Below are positions 25,592 to 35,101 of a stretch of DNA of 64,000 nt, in pieces. Under the pieces are notes generated by a model. That model was not told the DNA's origin and ran no database searches. It saw nothing but the letters and a program-made list of their open reading frames with translations. Origin of the DNA: Cylindrospermum sp. FACHB-282 (lineage in GTDB: Bacteria > Cyanobacteriota > Cyanobacteriia > Cyanobacteriales > Nostocaceae); assembly GCF_014697195.1 (NCBI RefSeq), contig NZ_JACJRJ010000006.1, forward strand, positions 1 to 64,000. The letters are read 5' to 3'. The stretch's first letter is position 1. Each line of letters starts with the position of its first letter. A program made the position numbers and the translations under genes.

Positions 25592-26008
25592 TTATATTTC
25601 TGAAACAGAGTGTAACCTTTCCTCTTGCAATATCTCACCAACTTGCTTCCCAGCTTTTACCGAATAACTGGTGACGACATTCTCACCTTCTGCATCCAGA
25701 GTTCTATCCCGCTGCTTAAACTCATCCAGTAACCTAAAAAAACTGTTTAACGCATCCTTTTCATCACGGGTAAATAACAGAATAATATTTGCCCAAGAGT
25801 TAGAAGTCCGCACATTAAAATGTCTTTGTATCCAAGGATGGAAATTCTTAAAGAAATCAGCATCTTCCTGACTTAATTCTAACCCTAATTCACTCCGTGC
25901 AAATTGATATCCCACTAAAAAATGACCTAAAATAGTAATGGAAGACTTACCAATATACATCCCTGGTCTGTCTTTTATTGTTTGCAAAACTTCATAAATT
26001 CCTCCCAT
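25592..26008 (-). CDS. Putative partner (immunity/antitoxin) of the papain-like toxin
   Basis: 138 residues with the N-terminus MGGIYEVLQTIKDRPGMYIGKSSITILGHFLVGYQFAR. The RPGMYIG..S...L..F..GY..A pattern recurs in small immunity-type proteins of polymorphic toxin loci. No enzymatic motif is visible. It lies 33 bp downstream of the putative papain-fold toxin on the same strand, which is the main argument for its role. Confidence in the function is moderate only. Confidence 0.6.
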   Translation of the reverse strand: MGGIYEVLQTIKDRPGMYIGKSSITILGHFLVGYQFARSELGLELSQEDADFFKNFHPWIQRHFNVRTSNSWANIILLFTRDEKDALNSFFRLLDEFKQRDRTLDAEGENVVTSYSVKAGKQVGEILQEERLHSVSEI

Positions 26009-26041
26009 CTCTACCTCCTAGCTGTGGCGCTGCTTCTTTTA

Positions 26042-26416
26042 CTATAACGAATCTATCTCAGTGACAGTAAATTGATGACTGGGACAGTCAAAATCATTCA
26101 GCCAATCTTCTCGCGTCATTCCCTCCACTGAAAGATTATCAAAAACTCTGCCCAAAACTTCTACTGCATAATGAGTTCCATTATTTGTAATTGACTCAGT
26201 AATATCTTGACGTTCTAAGCGCCAACTCAAAATATATTCATCTTTCGGATTTGTTGTTTTTAATTTGAGGATCTTTCCTTTAATCTTATTGTCTTTCAAC
26301 CATTGATAGATAGCCCTAGCACAATCATCACATTGATAAAGCTCAAAATTCTGAATGATTTTACCAAGTTCCTGAAAAATCTCTTTGTGAGATAATGTAC
26401 TCACCCAACCCTCCAA
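26042..26416 (-). CDS. Papain-fold toxin-like protein
   Basis: 124 residues. CDDCARAIYQWLK puts Cys29 and Cys32 at a helix start, GTHYAVEVLGRVFDN provides His82 and Asp93, and the order Cys-His-Asp matches papain-like toxin domains (Tox-PL-2 type). It lacks a signal peptide and trafficking domain, so it acts alone in the cell or is a stand-alone remnant of a larger toxin. The putative partner lies 33 bp downstream. The fold assignment is by motif pattern only. Confidence 0.65.
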   Translation of the reverse strand: MEGWVSTLSHKEIFQELGKIIQNFELYQCDDCARAIYQWLKDNKIKGKILKLKTTNPKDEYILSWRLERQDITESITNNGTHYAVEVLGRVFDNLSVEGMTREDWLNDFDCPSHQFTVTEIDSL

Positions 26417-26483
26417 CTTTCCGCTAATTAATTACACTATCCGAATTCCTCCAAAAAAGCTAAAATCTGTTAACAGAAAGAAT

Positions 26484-27068
26484 TTAAACCCCCCGACGGA
26501 ATTCTCTAATCGCTTCTAGGGGTGAAGATAACAAAAGACAACGATTCAATAAAGATAAATCTAAATCTGGTAGTAACTCGCTTTGAACAACTTTCTCATA
26601 TTCCTGTTCTCGTAAACAGTAAACCTCAAGAGTTCCATCTTCCCAAAACCAAACTTCCGGGACTTGCATTAATTTGTACTTTTGTAACTTGATGGGACTA
26701 CCGCTAGTAATAACCACTTCAATGCAAAGGTCTGGTCTAGGTTTATCTGTTTCAAAGCAATAAGATAAGTCTGCTTGATAATCAACTACACCGGGAATAA
26801 CTTGGTTAAAACTGCCACTGGGGAAAAATTCAATTTCCTTAATTTCAAAGTATATGATTAGCAGTCCAGCAATTAAACCACTAATCAATTCATGTGCTTT
26901 ACCAATACCCACAATTTCTAAAACTCCCTCACAATAAAATAAACGCACCCCTGGTAGATGTTCAAAACTGTTTTGAATCGCTTGAAATCTTTCCCAACTT
27001 ACTCCCCGACGGTAGAAACGTTGTTCTTCTTCTGGTAAACCAATAGAACTTTCTAAGGCTTGAGTCAT
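26484..27068 (-). CDS. Uma2 family (DUF820) putative endonuclease
   Basis: 194 residues. VSWERFQAIQNSF, VGIGKAHELISGLI, DYQADLSYCF, then KPRPDLCIEVVITSG and KLQKYKLMQVPEVWFWEDG, give the Uma2 order with D, E and K of a PD-(D/E)XK-like site. Unlike the Uma2 at 12073 it has no coiled-coil tail. It is not obviously linked to its neighbours. Confidence 0.92.
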   Translation of the reverse strand: MTQALESSIGLPEEEQRFYRRGVSWERFQAIQNSFEHLPGVRLFYCEGVLEIVGIGKAHELISGLIAGLLIIYFEIKEIEFFPSGSFNQVIPGVVDYQADLSYCFETDKPRPDLCIEVVITSGSPIKLQKYKLMQVPEVWFWEDGTLEVYCLREQEYEKVVQSELLPDLDLSLLNRCLLLSSPLEAIREFRRGV

Positions 27069-27113
27069 ATATTTCTTACTCTCCCTAGTTACAAATTTGA
27101 GCTTATTTCTATA

Positions 27114-28223
27114 CTAAGTCAAAACCAAATTATCCCGGTGAACTACAGTTTCCGCACCCGCATAACCCAAAATTGTGGAAATATCCCGTGAATGACATCC
27201 GCGTATTTTTTGCAGTTCATCGCTGCTGTAGTTCACAAGTCCTCTAGCAATTTCGCTACCGGTGCGATCGCACAATTGCACAGCTGCTTGGGTATCGAAC
27301 TCCCCTTCTACTGTCTGAATTCCCGCAGCTAACAAAGATTTTCCCGCCTGCAAAATGGCGTTTAATGCACCTTCATCTAAATATAATTTACCCGCAGGCA
27401 CTAAACCATAAGCTATCCAGCGTTTTCGGGCTGAAGTTGGTTCTGGTTGCGGTTCAAAGTGCGTCCCTATCGGTTCCCCTTGGATAATTTTCTCAATATT
27501 GCGAGGAAAACGCCCTTGAGTAATTACAGTTCGCACTCCAGCGGCGATCGCAATTCTGGCTGCGGAAATTTTGGTCACCATCCCCCCAGTACCCCACCCA
27601 GAACCCTGTCCCCCTGTTTGGATCTGTAACTCTGCCAACTCCTTCATACTACTTACCAAAGCGATGGGACGGGCATCTGGTACAGAACGGGGATCAGCTG
27701 AGTACAATCTATCAACATCAGTGAGCAAAAATAGCCAATCCGCTTCTACTAAGCTAGCAACCAATGCCGAAAGGGTGTCATTATCGCCAAATTTCAACTC
27801 CTCCACAGCCACCGTATCATTCTCGTTAACTACGGGTATCACCCCTAGCCCCAACAGTTCCTGAAAGGTGTTATAAGCATTAAGGTAGCGGCTGCGTTGC
27901 ACTAAATCAGCGCGAGTCAGCAACACTTGAGCGATGGGTTGTTGAAGGATGCTAAATAAATCATCGTAAACGCGCATTAGCCTACCTTGTCCGACTGCTG
28001 CCACTGCCTGTTTGAGTGCGATCGCTTTGGGACGTTCGGTTAAGCCCAGCCGTGCACAGCCCACTCCGACAGCGCCAGAGGAAACTAAAATTACGCGATG
28101 ACCTTGGTTTCTCAAACAGCAGAGAGTTTCCGTCAAAGTCGCAATAGTTGAAAGGGCTAATTGTCCCGTTTCTGGTTGGGTGAGGCTAGAAGTGCCAATT
28201 TTGACAACAATCGTTTTAGTCAT
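27114..28223 (-). CDS. proB: Glutamate 5-kinase
   Basis: 369 residues. It starts [15 protein letters not shown] with the amino-acid-kinase P-loop-like [27 protein letters not shown] and [15 protein letters not shown] are ProB signatures, and a C-terminal PUA domain is present after about 280. It phosphorylates glutamate, the first step of proline synthesis. The start codon lies at the edge of a heptamer repeat tract. Confidence 0.97.
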   Translation of the reverse strand: MTKTIVVKIGTSSLTQPETGQLALSTIATLTETLCCLRNQGHRVILVSSGAVGVGCARLGLTERPKAIALKQAVAAVGQGRLMRVYDDLFSILQQPIAQVLLTRADLVQRSRYLNAYNTFQELLGLGVIPVVNENDTVAVEELKFGDNDTLSALVASLVEADWLFLLTDVDRLYSADPRSVPDARPIALVSSMKELAELQIQTGGQGSGWGTGGMVTKISAARIAIAAGVRTVITQGRFPRNIEKIIQGEPIGTHFEPQPEPTSARKRWIAYGLVPAGKLYLDEGALNAILQAGKSLLAAGIQTVEGEFDTQAAVQLCDRTGSEIARGLVNYSSDELQKIRGCHSRDISTILGYAGAETVVHRDNLVLT

Positions 28224-28267
28224 TGGTCATTAGTCATTGGTCATTAGTCATTAGTCATTGGTCATTG
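28217..28267. repeat. Heptamer tandem repeat upstream of proB
   Basis: About seven copies of TCATTGG/TCATTAG (STRR family). Its left edge contains the proB start codon, as in the permease tract near 1432. Read on the coding strand it supplies ATGACTAATGAC units. Confidence 0.9.
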
Positions 28268-28286
28268 ACAAATGACTAAAAATTAT

Positions 28287-28323
28287 AAAGCGCCAATCCT
28301 TCTATAGTGAAGGCTGACGCTTT
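28287..28323 (-). terminator. Terminator-like hairpin downstream of the YqeG gene
   Basis: Read on the minus strand, AAAGCG...CCTTCACTATAGAAGG...CGCTTT forms nested arms followed by a T-rich ATAATTTTT. It lies about 138 bp after the YqeG-type gene stop at 28461 and before proB, so it may end that transcript. Confidence 0.6.
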
Positions 28324-28460
28324 ACGGGGTTATATTTATCTGTTATCGGCTAGGGTCTTTTTTGGCTGACCCCGATGTTATCGATATTTATAATCTCCGA
28401 TTTTTGGATTTTCCAAAGAATTCTTAAGCATTTCTTTAGATTTACTTTCCTGATGGTTTT

Positions 28461-29006
28461 TCAGTCTTTGGGGATTTTTTTGTGCTTGGGAATAATCGAG
28501 GCTCCCAATATTTCCGATACCCAAACTTCAAAGTTACGGATCGGATGAGAACGGAGGGCGGTATCGGCGTGGATAATGGGTTCTACTAAAATAGTAAACA
28601 TCCCCAGGCGATTACCCGCTAAGACATCGGTAAATAGGCGATCGCCTACCATACCCACTTGATGCTTAGGTAAATCCATCCCTCGGAGTGCTGCTCTGAT
28701 TTTGCGCCGTGAGGGCTTGGCTGCACCCAGGTAATAGGGTAGGTTGAGAGAGCGGGCAATTCCACCGATTCGTGCTTCACTCAAATTATTGCTGACTAAG
28801 CATAGTGCAGTGCTGGCGCGAATTTGTTCTACCCACTCTCGTAGCTCCAGGGAAGCCATCCCGACTGAAATCGGTACCAAAGTTTCATCTACATCCAATA
28901 CCAGCCCTTTCAAGCCGTACTGTTGGATAATATTTGGTGTCAGAGTCAACACGGAACCTGACAAAATTAAGTCAGGCTGTAAGAGATTGTTCCAAGTCAT
29001 AGTCAA
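28461..29006 (-). CDS. YqeG family HAD-IIIA phosphatase
   Basis: 181 residues. VLDVDETLVPI carries the HAD motif I DxDxT near 37-41. CLVSNNLSEARI is motif II, KPSRRKIRAAL supplies the Lys of motif III, and MVGDRLFTDVLAGNRLGM the motif IV acids. YqeG/GEP4-like enzymes act on phosphatidylglycerol phosphate or similar lipid phosphates; the substrate here is inference. It is on the same strand as proB. Confidence 0.92.
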   Translation of the reverse strand: MTMTWNNLLQPDLILSGSVLTLTPNIIQQYGLKGLVLDVDETLVPISVGMASLELREWVEQIRASTALCLVSNNLSEARIGGIARSLNLPYYLGAAKPSRRKIRAALRGMDLPKHQVGMVGDRLFTDVLAGNRLGMFTILVEPIIHADTALRSHPIRNFEVWVSEILGASIIPKHKKIPKD

Positions 29007-29172
29007 GATTCAAGCGTCAGATAAACAAGCATAACCTGGAGATTTACCCCCAGGTAAGAATGAAGAGTTAAGAGTTAAAACTCATAATAAATAACTCATA
29101 ACTATTAAAAATTAAAAATTTGCAATTAAAAATTTCCGTTTTTAATTCTTAGTTTTTAATTTTCAATTTTGA

Positions 29173-29745
29173 TTATTCAACTTGATTAAACAGATGTTCT
29201 TCTAACAGGGGTTGAACTTGACGGAACTCTTCTGGAGAGAGCAATTCAGGCTTACCCGTTTTTGTGATCCGGGCAAAAAACAGCAGTGGATCGAGGGGTG
29301 TATAAATTGCGTACTCTTGTTCTTGATGATAAAAACTAGCGAGTAGCTGTAGTTGCTCTGGCTCTAAATCTTCCTCTTCGTCTTCAATTTCTAAAGTGAA
29401 GAGTTCCGAATCTTCTACAGGGGGTAACTCACCAGCCACTGTCAAAGCATAGGCAGTATTCTTAACTATCAGGTTTTGTTCAGCAAGAACGGCTTGGGCA
29501 GTGGCAAAAATTTCGTCAATTGTATCATCATCTTCTACCAGAATGGCTTCTTCATCTTCGCCTTCACCTTGCCAAGCAAAAATTTCTACAGGTGAGTCAA
29601 CAGGAAGAAGTAAAACATATTCTTGTCCATTCACTGAGAGCGAATGCTCAATGTAACATTCAAGCGATCGCTCTTTGTCGTCTGTCAGAGTGATAGAACC
29701 CGCATGAGCGTGATCATTTTCTTCGGGAAATTCTGAGGAAAACAT
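29173..29745 (-). CDS. DUF3727-type acidic protein
   Basis: 190 residues, very acidic (runs such as EDEEAILVEDDDTIDEI and EIEDEEEDLEPEQ). It begins with ITLTDDKERSLECYIEHSLSVNGQEYVLLLPVDSPVEIF, a DUF1292-like strand pattern, and continues with a DUF3727-like half. It lies in a cyanobacterial-type cluster with YqeG and ruvX on the same strand. No biochemical role is known to me. Confidence 0.8.
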   Translation of the reverse strand: MFSSEFPEENDHAHAGSITLTDDKERSLECYIEHSLSVNGQEYVLLLPVDSPVEIFAWQGEGEDEEAILVEDDDTIDEIFATAQAVLAEQNLIVKNTAYALTVAGELPPVEDSELFTLEIEDEEEDLEPEQLQLLASFYHQEQEYAIYTPLDPLLFFARITKTGKPELLSPEEFRQVQPLLEEHLFNQVE

Positions 29746-29883
29746 AACCGAGTTATCGAACTTTAATAAATATTAGCAACTGAGGAAAACGCTTAACTGT
29801 TTAATGACAGATGTCAACCAAAAAGCTGGAGACGTAGATACAACAGTTGGGTAATAAGCTTCAGAATATCATGTTAAAAGGTA

Positions 29884-30360
29884 TCAATCCTGAACAGCAG
29901 CCACTGATCTGCCAGAGAGGCTGCGCTTGGTATCCAGCCATTGTTGCAAAATCAAAGCAGCCGCTTTGCGGTCAATTAAACCTTTATTACGTGACGGGGA
30001 GCGGTTTTCAGCTATGAGCAGCTGTTCTGCTTGAAAGGAAGTTAAACGCTCATCCACATATTCTACAGGCAGGTTGAGAGCTTGAGCCAGTCTGGTGGCA
30101 AATTTCTGGACATAACGCGCCTGAAAGCCCAAGGAGCCGTCCATTGAATATGGTAGACCAATTACTAGAACTTGCACTTGGCGATCGCACACTATTTGTT
30201 GAAACTGCTCCACATCTTGCTTAAAAGACCGGCGCTCAATGGTGGTGATGCCAGTAGCAATCAATCCAGTACCGTCGCACCCCGCCACGCCAATACGCTT
30301 GCTACCGACATCCAAACCCAAAGCTGATATCAACAACTTTGGTTGCTCCTGATGGCTCAC
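29884..30360 (-). CDS. ruvX: Holliday junction resolvase-like RuvX (YqgF)
   Basis: 158 residues. ALGLDVGSKRIGVAGCDGTG gives the RNase H-like first Asp, VLVIGLPYSMDGSLG the second acidic strand region, and YVDERLTSFQAEQLL the conserved DERLTS motif, followed by IDRKAAALILQQWLD with the last Asp. It acts in 16S rRNA processing and/or junction resolution. Its start abuts the stop of the upstream GNAT gene directly, so they are cotranscribed. Confidence 0.95.
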   Translation of the reverse strand: MSHQEQPKLLISALGLDVGSKRIGVAGCDGTGLIATGITTIERRSFKQDVEQFQQIVCDRQVQVLVIGLPYSMDGSLGFQARYVQKFATRLAQALNLPVEYVDERLTSFQAEQLLIAENRSPSRNKGLIDRKAAALILQQWLDTKRSLSGRSVAAVQD

Positions 30361-31602
30361 CTACTTCGTCTCCTGCTGTGAATCTGCTGACTCAGCCGCC
30401 CCAGGTGAATCTATGTTAAAGTTTGGGCTACTAAAAGGAATAGGTTCTGACTTACTTGGCACTGGTCGGTCTAACTTTGGCTGCTGCCCTTGTTGTACCC
30501 ACGACATACCACCGGGGATCGGTTTGCGTGCTGGTTGCAGACCTTGCAGCACCTCAGTCCACTGAATTCCCTCTAAGGAGACAAATTTAGACTCCCTCAG
30601 CTTGTGCCAAACTGAGCGCGACATAATCAGAGTATGCTCTATGCGCGTTGCCCCGATTTGCTCTAAATACTCTTCTCGTTCTGGTTGATAATCGGAGGAT
30701 GCTAGTTGCAACCCTTGCTGAGGAAAATCTTGAGCAATGCGAGCCAGTTGGGACAGCAATTCTGGATACAACCAAGTATAAGCCGGGTGAACTGTCAGCG
30801 TTGCTACATGAGGCGCTTCACCCTTGCGGGTAAGTTGCACCTGAAAATAGCCAATAGCAGCTTTGCGCTGGGGTTCAAACACATAGCCACTGACTACTTC
30901 TGTTTTGCTTGCCCACTGCTTCACAGCATCAGTTAAAACACCGAACAAGCTGGTTTTAAAATCCCGCGTGTTGCGGTCAAAGACCTGACGCACCAAAGGT
31001 GGCATTGATGCTGTATCTAATTGATATAGCAATTGGGCATCGGCATTACTCACTGGTAGGAGGTTGGGCAAATCTGGCTCTGCTTGTGCCAATTCAGCTA
31101 GCAACTCTGGGCCAATTTCCCAGTAGGTCATTTCTGCCAGCCGCTGAAATCCATTTTGCCGATAGAGTGCCAGCGCCTCTATATCATTGACGTTAACTTC
31201 CAGTACCCAAGTGCGCGCTTCTAAAATCGATTCAAAACAATGGCGCAAAAGTTGCGAGCCAATTCCTTGCTTATCAGCAGCACGATCAAGCATTACCTGA
31301 TCAATCCGCCAAGTGCTTCGTGTCCGGTTAAACGGCGACACTTGAATCATCCCTAGAAGCATCCGCCCTTGTTCTGCTACATAGCTACAGAAGCGATACT
31401 TGAGCGGGTTGGGGAACCAACTCAAACATTTGAGTAACCCGTACCAGCTACGCAGCCATTGCATTTTGTCTATAGCTGCATAGCTTCCCTTGTCTGAGCC
31501 GGCTGCGAATGACTCTTGAGTTAGGCGTTCAATGCCATCCAGATCCCGGTATTGGACTGGTCGGATTACTACGCTGAGATTTCGAGGGAGTAGTGAAGTC
31601 AT
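30361..31602 (-). CDS. GNAT family N-acetyltransferase
   Basis: 413 residues. The N-terminal half holds a GNAT domain: VIRPVQYRDLDGIERL, VMLDRAADKQGIGSQLL (acetyl-CoA binding QGIGS) and LEVNVNDIEALALYRQNGFQRL near 135-156. The second half resembles another degenerate GNAT-like fold, with a Pro/Ser-rich tail. It is directly upstream of ruvX. The substrate is unknown. Confidence 0.88.
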   Translation of the reverse strand: MTSLLPRNLSVVIRPVQYRDLDGIERLTQESFAAGSDKGSYAAIDKMQWLRSWYGLLKCLSWFPNPLKYRFCSYVAEQGRMLLGMIQVSPFNRTRSTWRIDQVMLDRAADKQGIGSQLLRHCFESILEARTWVLEVNVNDIEALALYRQNGFQRLAEMTYWEIGPELLAELAQAEPDLPNLLPVSNADAQLLYQLDTASMPPLVRQVFDRNTRDFKTSLFGVLTDAVKQWASKTEVVSGYVFEPQRKAAIGYFQVQLTRKGEAPHVATLTVHPAYTWLYPELLSQLARIAQDFPQQGLQLASSDYQPEREEYLEQIGATRIEHTLIMSRSVWHKLRESKFVSLEGIQWTEVLQGLQPARKPIPGGMSWVQQGQQPKLDRPVPSKSEPIPFSSPNFNIDSPGAAESADSQQETK

Positions 31603-31735
31603 TTTGATTCAAGCCGCCATTTAGCCTTTACTAATTGCTCTTGGTGAAGTAGTGCTGCAATAATCTTAACGGCTTTCCGCTCCTGGCTATTGCTCCAAAA
31701 GAGTGATTTTCTTAACTCAATACTTAAAAAAACAG

Positions 31736-31795
31736 AAAAAGCAGAAGCTCCTGAATGCGCCTTCGGCGTTACCCTGACAACTTCTGCTTTCATTT
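31736..31795 (-). terminator. Long hairpin with T tail
   Basis: On the minus strand AAAGCAGAAG and CTTCTGCTTT pair around an inner ACGCCGAAGGCG hairpin, then TTTTCTGTTTTTTT follows. It terminates the leftward gene at 31825-32088 before the GNAT gene. A short open frame over it (31599-31793) is therefore not considered a gene. Confidence 0.85.
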
Positions 31796-31824
31796 TATGG
31801 GAATTTGGTTGAAAATTCTGTATA

Positions 31825-32088
31825 CTATAGCCCTTGTCGAGAAACTAGTTTTTCAAAGTTGGCTTGGGTTTGATGGAGTAATTGCTGGCGACTATCTTGC
31901 ACTGTTTGCTGTAGGGTTGGAACCAGATTGCGAGCTTGCAGAGTCATGTGCAGCTGTAGGTGGGCAACGTATTCACTAAAATCTTCATGCTCTACACCTG
32001 CGCCCGTTAGTAAATTGGATTCCATTGCCACTTGATTCTCCTTATGATTAGTTTTGCGCCGTTTCTTGACATCATCAAAACTTATCAC
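31825..32088 (-). CDS. Small hypothetical protein with amphipathic helices
   Basis: 87 residues, or 66 if translation starts at the internal Met in MESNLLTGAGVEHEDF, which looks more natural than the Lys/Arg-rich upstream part. The remainder (YVAHLQLHMTLQARNLVPTLQQTVQDSRQQLLHQTQANFEKLV) is helical and Gln-rich. No family is recognised. It ends just before a strong terminator, which supports a real transcript. Confidence 0.55.
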   Translation of the reverse strand: MISFDDVKKRRKTNHKENQVAMESNLLTGAGVEHEDFSEYVAHLQLHMTLQARNLVPTLQQTVQDSRQQLLHQTQANFEKLVSRQGL

Positions 32089-32443
32089 GTTGTTTTACTT
32101 ACCTTGTTAATTCGCAATGAAGTTTAACGGTTGTTGGCAATAGTCCACAGATCAGCATCGACAGGCCTGTGAAGCAGTTATATTTTATGTTTTTCCCAGG
32201 TCAACAACCTGAAGCCGCTGAATATCAGTCCTGAGCTAGATGACGTTCCTAGACGCAATGTATCTATTCTGCCGTAGGTCGTCACTCACGATATTTTTCA
32301 TCTTGTTTTCGCCGGATACCCTAGTACTTGACAAATTCAGAACAAGCTAATGTGACGGCATCAGATATTTTACTGCCGATGATCATCGACTACATTAGCA
32401 AGGTTGCTTGTAAATAAAGGTATTTCTGAATTTTAATTTTGAT

Positions 32444-32567
32444 AGGACTAAAGCTGCGTATCACAATAAACATCTATTGTAGGGTGCGTCAGACTCGATA
32501 TATCTGGCAGATAAACAGATTTTTGACATCTGAGGCACCCTACTAATGTGCCAGTTGGGTAAGTCCT
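32444..32567. mobile_element. MITE-like element, family B (copy 2)
   Basis: A 124-bp element, AGGACTAAAGCTGCG...AAGTCCT, nearly identical to 5929-6052 but inverted. It lies 15 bp downstream of the gene at 32583. No gene was seen in 32089-32443. Confidence 0.88.
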
Positions 32568-32582
32568 GTTTGAGTTTTGAAT

Positions 32583-33161
32583 CTACCACTTTTCCGCCCA
32601 ATAGACAATTTCTGAGGCTGAACTATCAATTGCGACACCATAGCTATCGCCGTGATTCCACTTGAATCCTGGATTGCCACGATTCTGGGCATTCAATACC
32701 AATATTTCATAGGTGGCTGGAAAGGATTCACCAGCAGAATTACTAGTATAAAAAAAGGTTGTTGGCACACCATTCGGTTGGTTCGTATGGTCGTTTGTGT
32801 CACCACCTCTATATTGATGCTGAGAAATATTTTTGTAGTGAGAAAGTAATTTTTGAATTTTTTCTGGTGGTTGTTTCAGGCGAATTTGGAAAAAACTACT
32901 TGCTTGCATTAAGCCAGGAGAGTAAGCCATATTTACACCTTGAGCCTCAGCAGGAATATCTAAAGGAAAATGCTCGATTTCGTGGATATCAGACCACAGT
33001 TGAGTACGAATTTCTCGATAGCGTGATGTATCGGTGATTATCTGGGTTTCACCTGCACGGCTAAAAGTATTTCTGAATAAAAAACTTCCTGCAACTATAC
33101 CCATGCTGCCAAGGGATAATAAAATTATCGTGGCGATTTTAAGAAGATATGATTGCTTCAT
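32583..33161 (-). CDS. Membrane-anchored hypothetical protein
   Basis: 192 residues with one N-terminal hydrophobic segment (about 8-29), either a signal anchor or an uncleaved signal. The rest is soluble and outside: TDTSRYREIRTQLWSDIHEIEHFP, FFQIRLKQPPEKIQKLLSHYK and a Trp-rich end (FKWNHGDSYGVAIDSS). No Cys pairs or catalytic motifs are evident. I do not recognise the family. Confidence 0.7.
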   Translation of the reverse strand: MKQSYLLKIATIILLSLGSMGIVAGSFLFRNTFSRAGETQIITDTSRYREIRTQLWSDIHEIEHFPLDIPAEAQGVNMAYSPGLMQASSFFQIRLKQPPEKIQKLLSHYKNISQHQYRGGDTNDHTNQPNGVPTTFFYTSNSAGESFPATYEILVLNAQNRGNPGFKWNHGDSYGVAIDSSASEIVYWAEKW

Positions 33162-34101
33162 CGAGTTGGCTACGTCTAAATTTTATAGGCATATATCCAA
33201 CTACTAAACTGTCGTAATATTTCGGAAAACTTTGCCTATTATTTAAAAATAGCGAGTAATTGTAAAGTTATCATGAAGGCAATAGATGAAAATTTTAAGA
33301 TAATATTGTGTTTGCCTATTGGCAAAGATTCCGTCTAAAATTACTGGAAATTCAAGTCTTTAAATAATTTTTAATATATCTTTTCAAAGTGTCAAAGGTA
33401 GTTCGCTGCCGTATTACAGCTATTTTCAGGTAAATGAACCACAGAATACAAGCTCTTTCCCCGTGTAGAGATGTTGTATGCAACGTTTCTAGAGTGGTCT
33501 AATTAACCAAAAGCTGCTATGTGTGGTGAATTATATATTTTTGTATATTTTAAAGTAAAAAGCTGGCAATATTAAGTAATATCACTATTTAGCAAAAAGA
33601 GAGTAAGCTAAACAAATCCTGAAATGCATTTAAAATGGGAAAAAAATTAGCTACGTATATTACATAAGTATAATACTGATTACATAAATAATACTAGTAA
33701 TATCACGGAAGATATTAATAATTAAATACAATATTATGTTAAATAAATCATAACCAATTAAAAGAAAATCTAAAAAAATTGCTATTTTAAATAACCTAGG
33801 ATTTAGGCACTTTACAAATTAACCATAATATTGTCCATAAAATAGCCTCATTTTTTGTCGTTTCAGTTCCTTTAATACAACCTTAATTTGAAGGAGGGGT
33901 AGATAAGCCATATTTTATAAATTACCTTCAAATCTTTGAGGAGGATGGAATTATCTGGTTTGCCGATGACAAAAATCAGTGAGCCTTATTGTTATAAATT
34001 TAGTATTGCCTCTAAATTTTTTTGAATTTGCATAAATACTTAAGTAAGCTCTGATAACTTACTAGAAGGGATTGGTTTAGTTGCTGCCGGGTCAGTAAAA
34101 T
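33162..34101. other. AT-rich gene-free stretch
   Basis: About 940 bp without a convincing gene. It holds a partial family A MITE end (33414-33443), a palindrome TAGAGATGTTG/CAACGTTTCTA at about 33466-33491, and a very AT-rich part from 33530 to 33800. A sequence GGAGGAGG-like near 33940 has no gene behind it. It could contain the promoter of the PhnD-like gene. Confidence 0.4.
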
Positions 34102-34191
34102 ATGTATTTTACTGAAACTCTGGTAATTCATATAGAAGCTACTTTGTCAATTCATCCTGCATTCAAATTCATCCTGCGCTCATTTAAATTT

Positions 34192-35085
34192 ATGAAACGG
34201 CGTAATTTTATTTGGTATTCGTCACTGTTTGCTGTTGGTTGTACGGCTGAAGTAAACACTGCTAAAAGTAACTCAGATAAATTGGCAATAACTGCGCCCA
34301 AAAAGCTGAAATTTGCAGTTACAGATGCTATTGGCATTGAAAAATTACAGGAAAATTTTGGTGCTTTTCGCACTACATTAGAAGAAATATTAGGCGTAAA
34401 GATTGAATTTTATCCGGTGAAAGACAGGACAGAAGCAGCACCAGCTTTACTATCAGGACAGTTAGATATCGTATTCGCTGGGCCGTCAGAATACGTAATT
34501 TTAAATGCTAGGGCAAAAGCTATTCCGATTATTGCCATCAGGCGTAATAACTACCATACCACCTTCGTCGTCCGTGCAGATAGCAAAATTAGATCCCTAG
34601 CTCAATTGAAAGGTAAAACAATTGCCATGAAAGAAAATGGCTCAACCTCTGCTCACATTGCACCTACAAAGATGCTGATAGATGCAGGATTAGATCCGAA
34701 TACTGACGTAAAAATTGTCATGTTGGGGGCTAAAGGAGTACAAGCTTTAAAGAAAGGTGAGGTAGATGCTTGGACTATTTCATCTGATACATATAAAACG
34801 ATCCTAGACACTGAAGGCTTATCTGAGGAGGATTTTTATGTAATTTCCACTGGGGACACACTCCCTGGTGATTTATTTGTTGCTAGTAGCCAGATATCAT
34901 CTAGCTTTGTAGCAGATATGCGATCGCGGCTGCTGGAGAATCAGGAAAAACTCATTCAAAGTCTTCTAGTTGCTAAAGCCAACCAAAAGTATCAAGGAGC
35001 CAAACTAATTCCGGTTAGTGATACGGATTACAACATGATTCGTGAAGTTTATCAAAAAATAGGACAGGGAAAATTCTTACAATAA
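34192..35085 (+). CDS. PhnD-like phosphonate/phosphate-binding lipoprotein
   Basis: 297 residues from the ATG at 34192, which gives a proper lipoprotein signal MKRRNFIWYSSLFAVGC with the Cys at about residue 17. A start at 34102 would bury this signal. The mature domain has LKFAVTDAIGIEKLQENFGAFRT, IVFAGPSEYVI and GSTSAHIAPTKMLIDAG, matching the PhnD/type 2 periplasmic binding protein family. No permease or ATPase lies beside it. The histidine kinase follows after 16 bp, which suggests ligand sensing rather than uptake. Confidence 0.9.
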   Translation: MKRRNFIWYSSLFAVGCTAEVNTAKSNSDKLAITAPKKLKFAVTDAIGIEKLQENFGAFRTTLEEILGVKIEFYPVKDRTEAAPALLSGQLDIVFAGPSEYVILNARAKAIPIIAIRRNNYHTTFVVRADSKIRSLAQLKGKTIAMKENGSTSAHIAPTKMLIDAGLDPNTDVKIVMLGAKGVQALKKGEVDAWTISSDTYKTILDTEGLSEEDFYVISTGDTLPGDLFVASSQISSSFVADMRSRLLENQEKLIQSLLVAKANQKYQGAKLIPVSDTDYNMIREVYQKIGQGKFLQ

Positions 35086-35101
35086 AATTGTTACTAAATG
35101 A

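Noticed and set aside
31599..31793. Open frame of 64 codons on the minus strand before the GNAT gene
   Set aside because: It overlaps the strong hairpin terminator at 31736-31795 and has no coding pattern.
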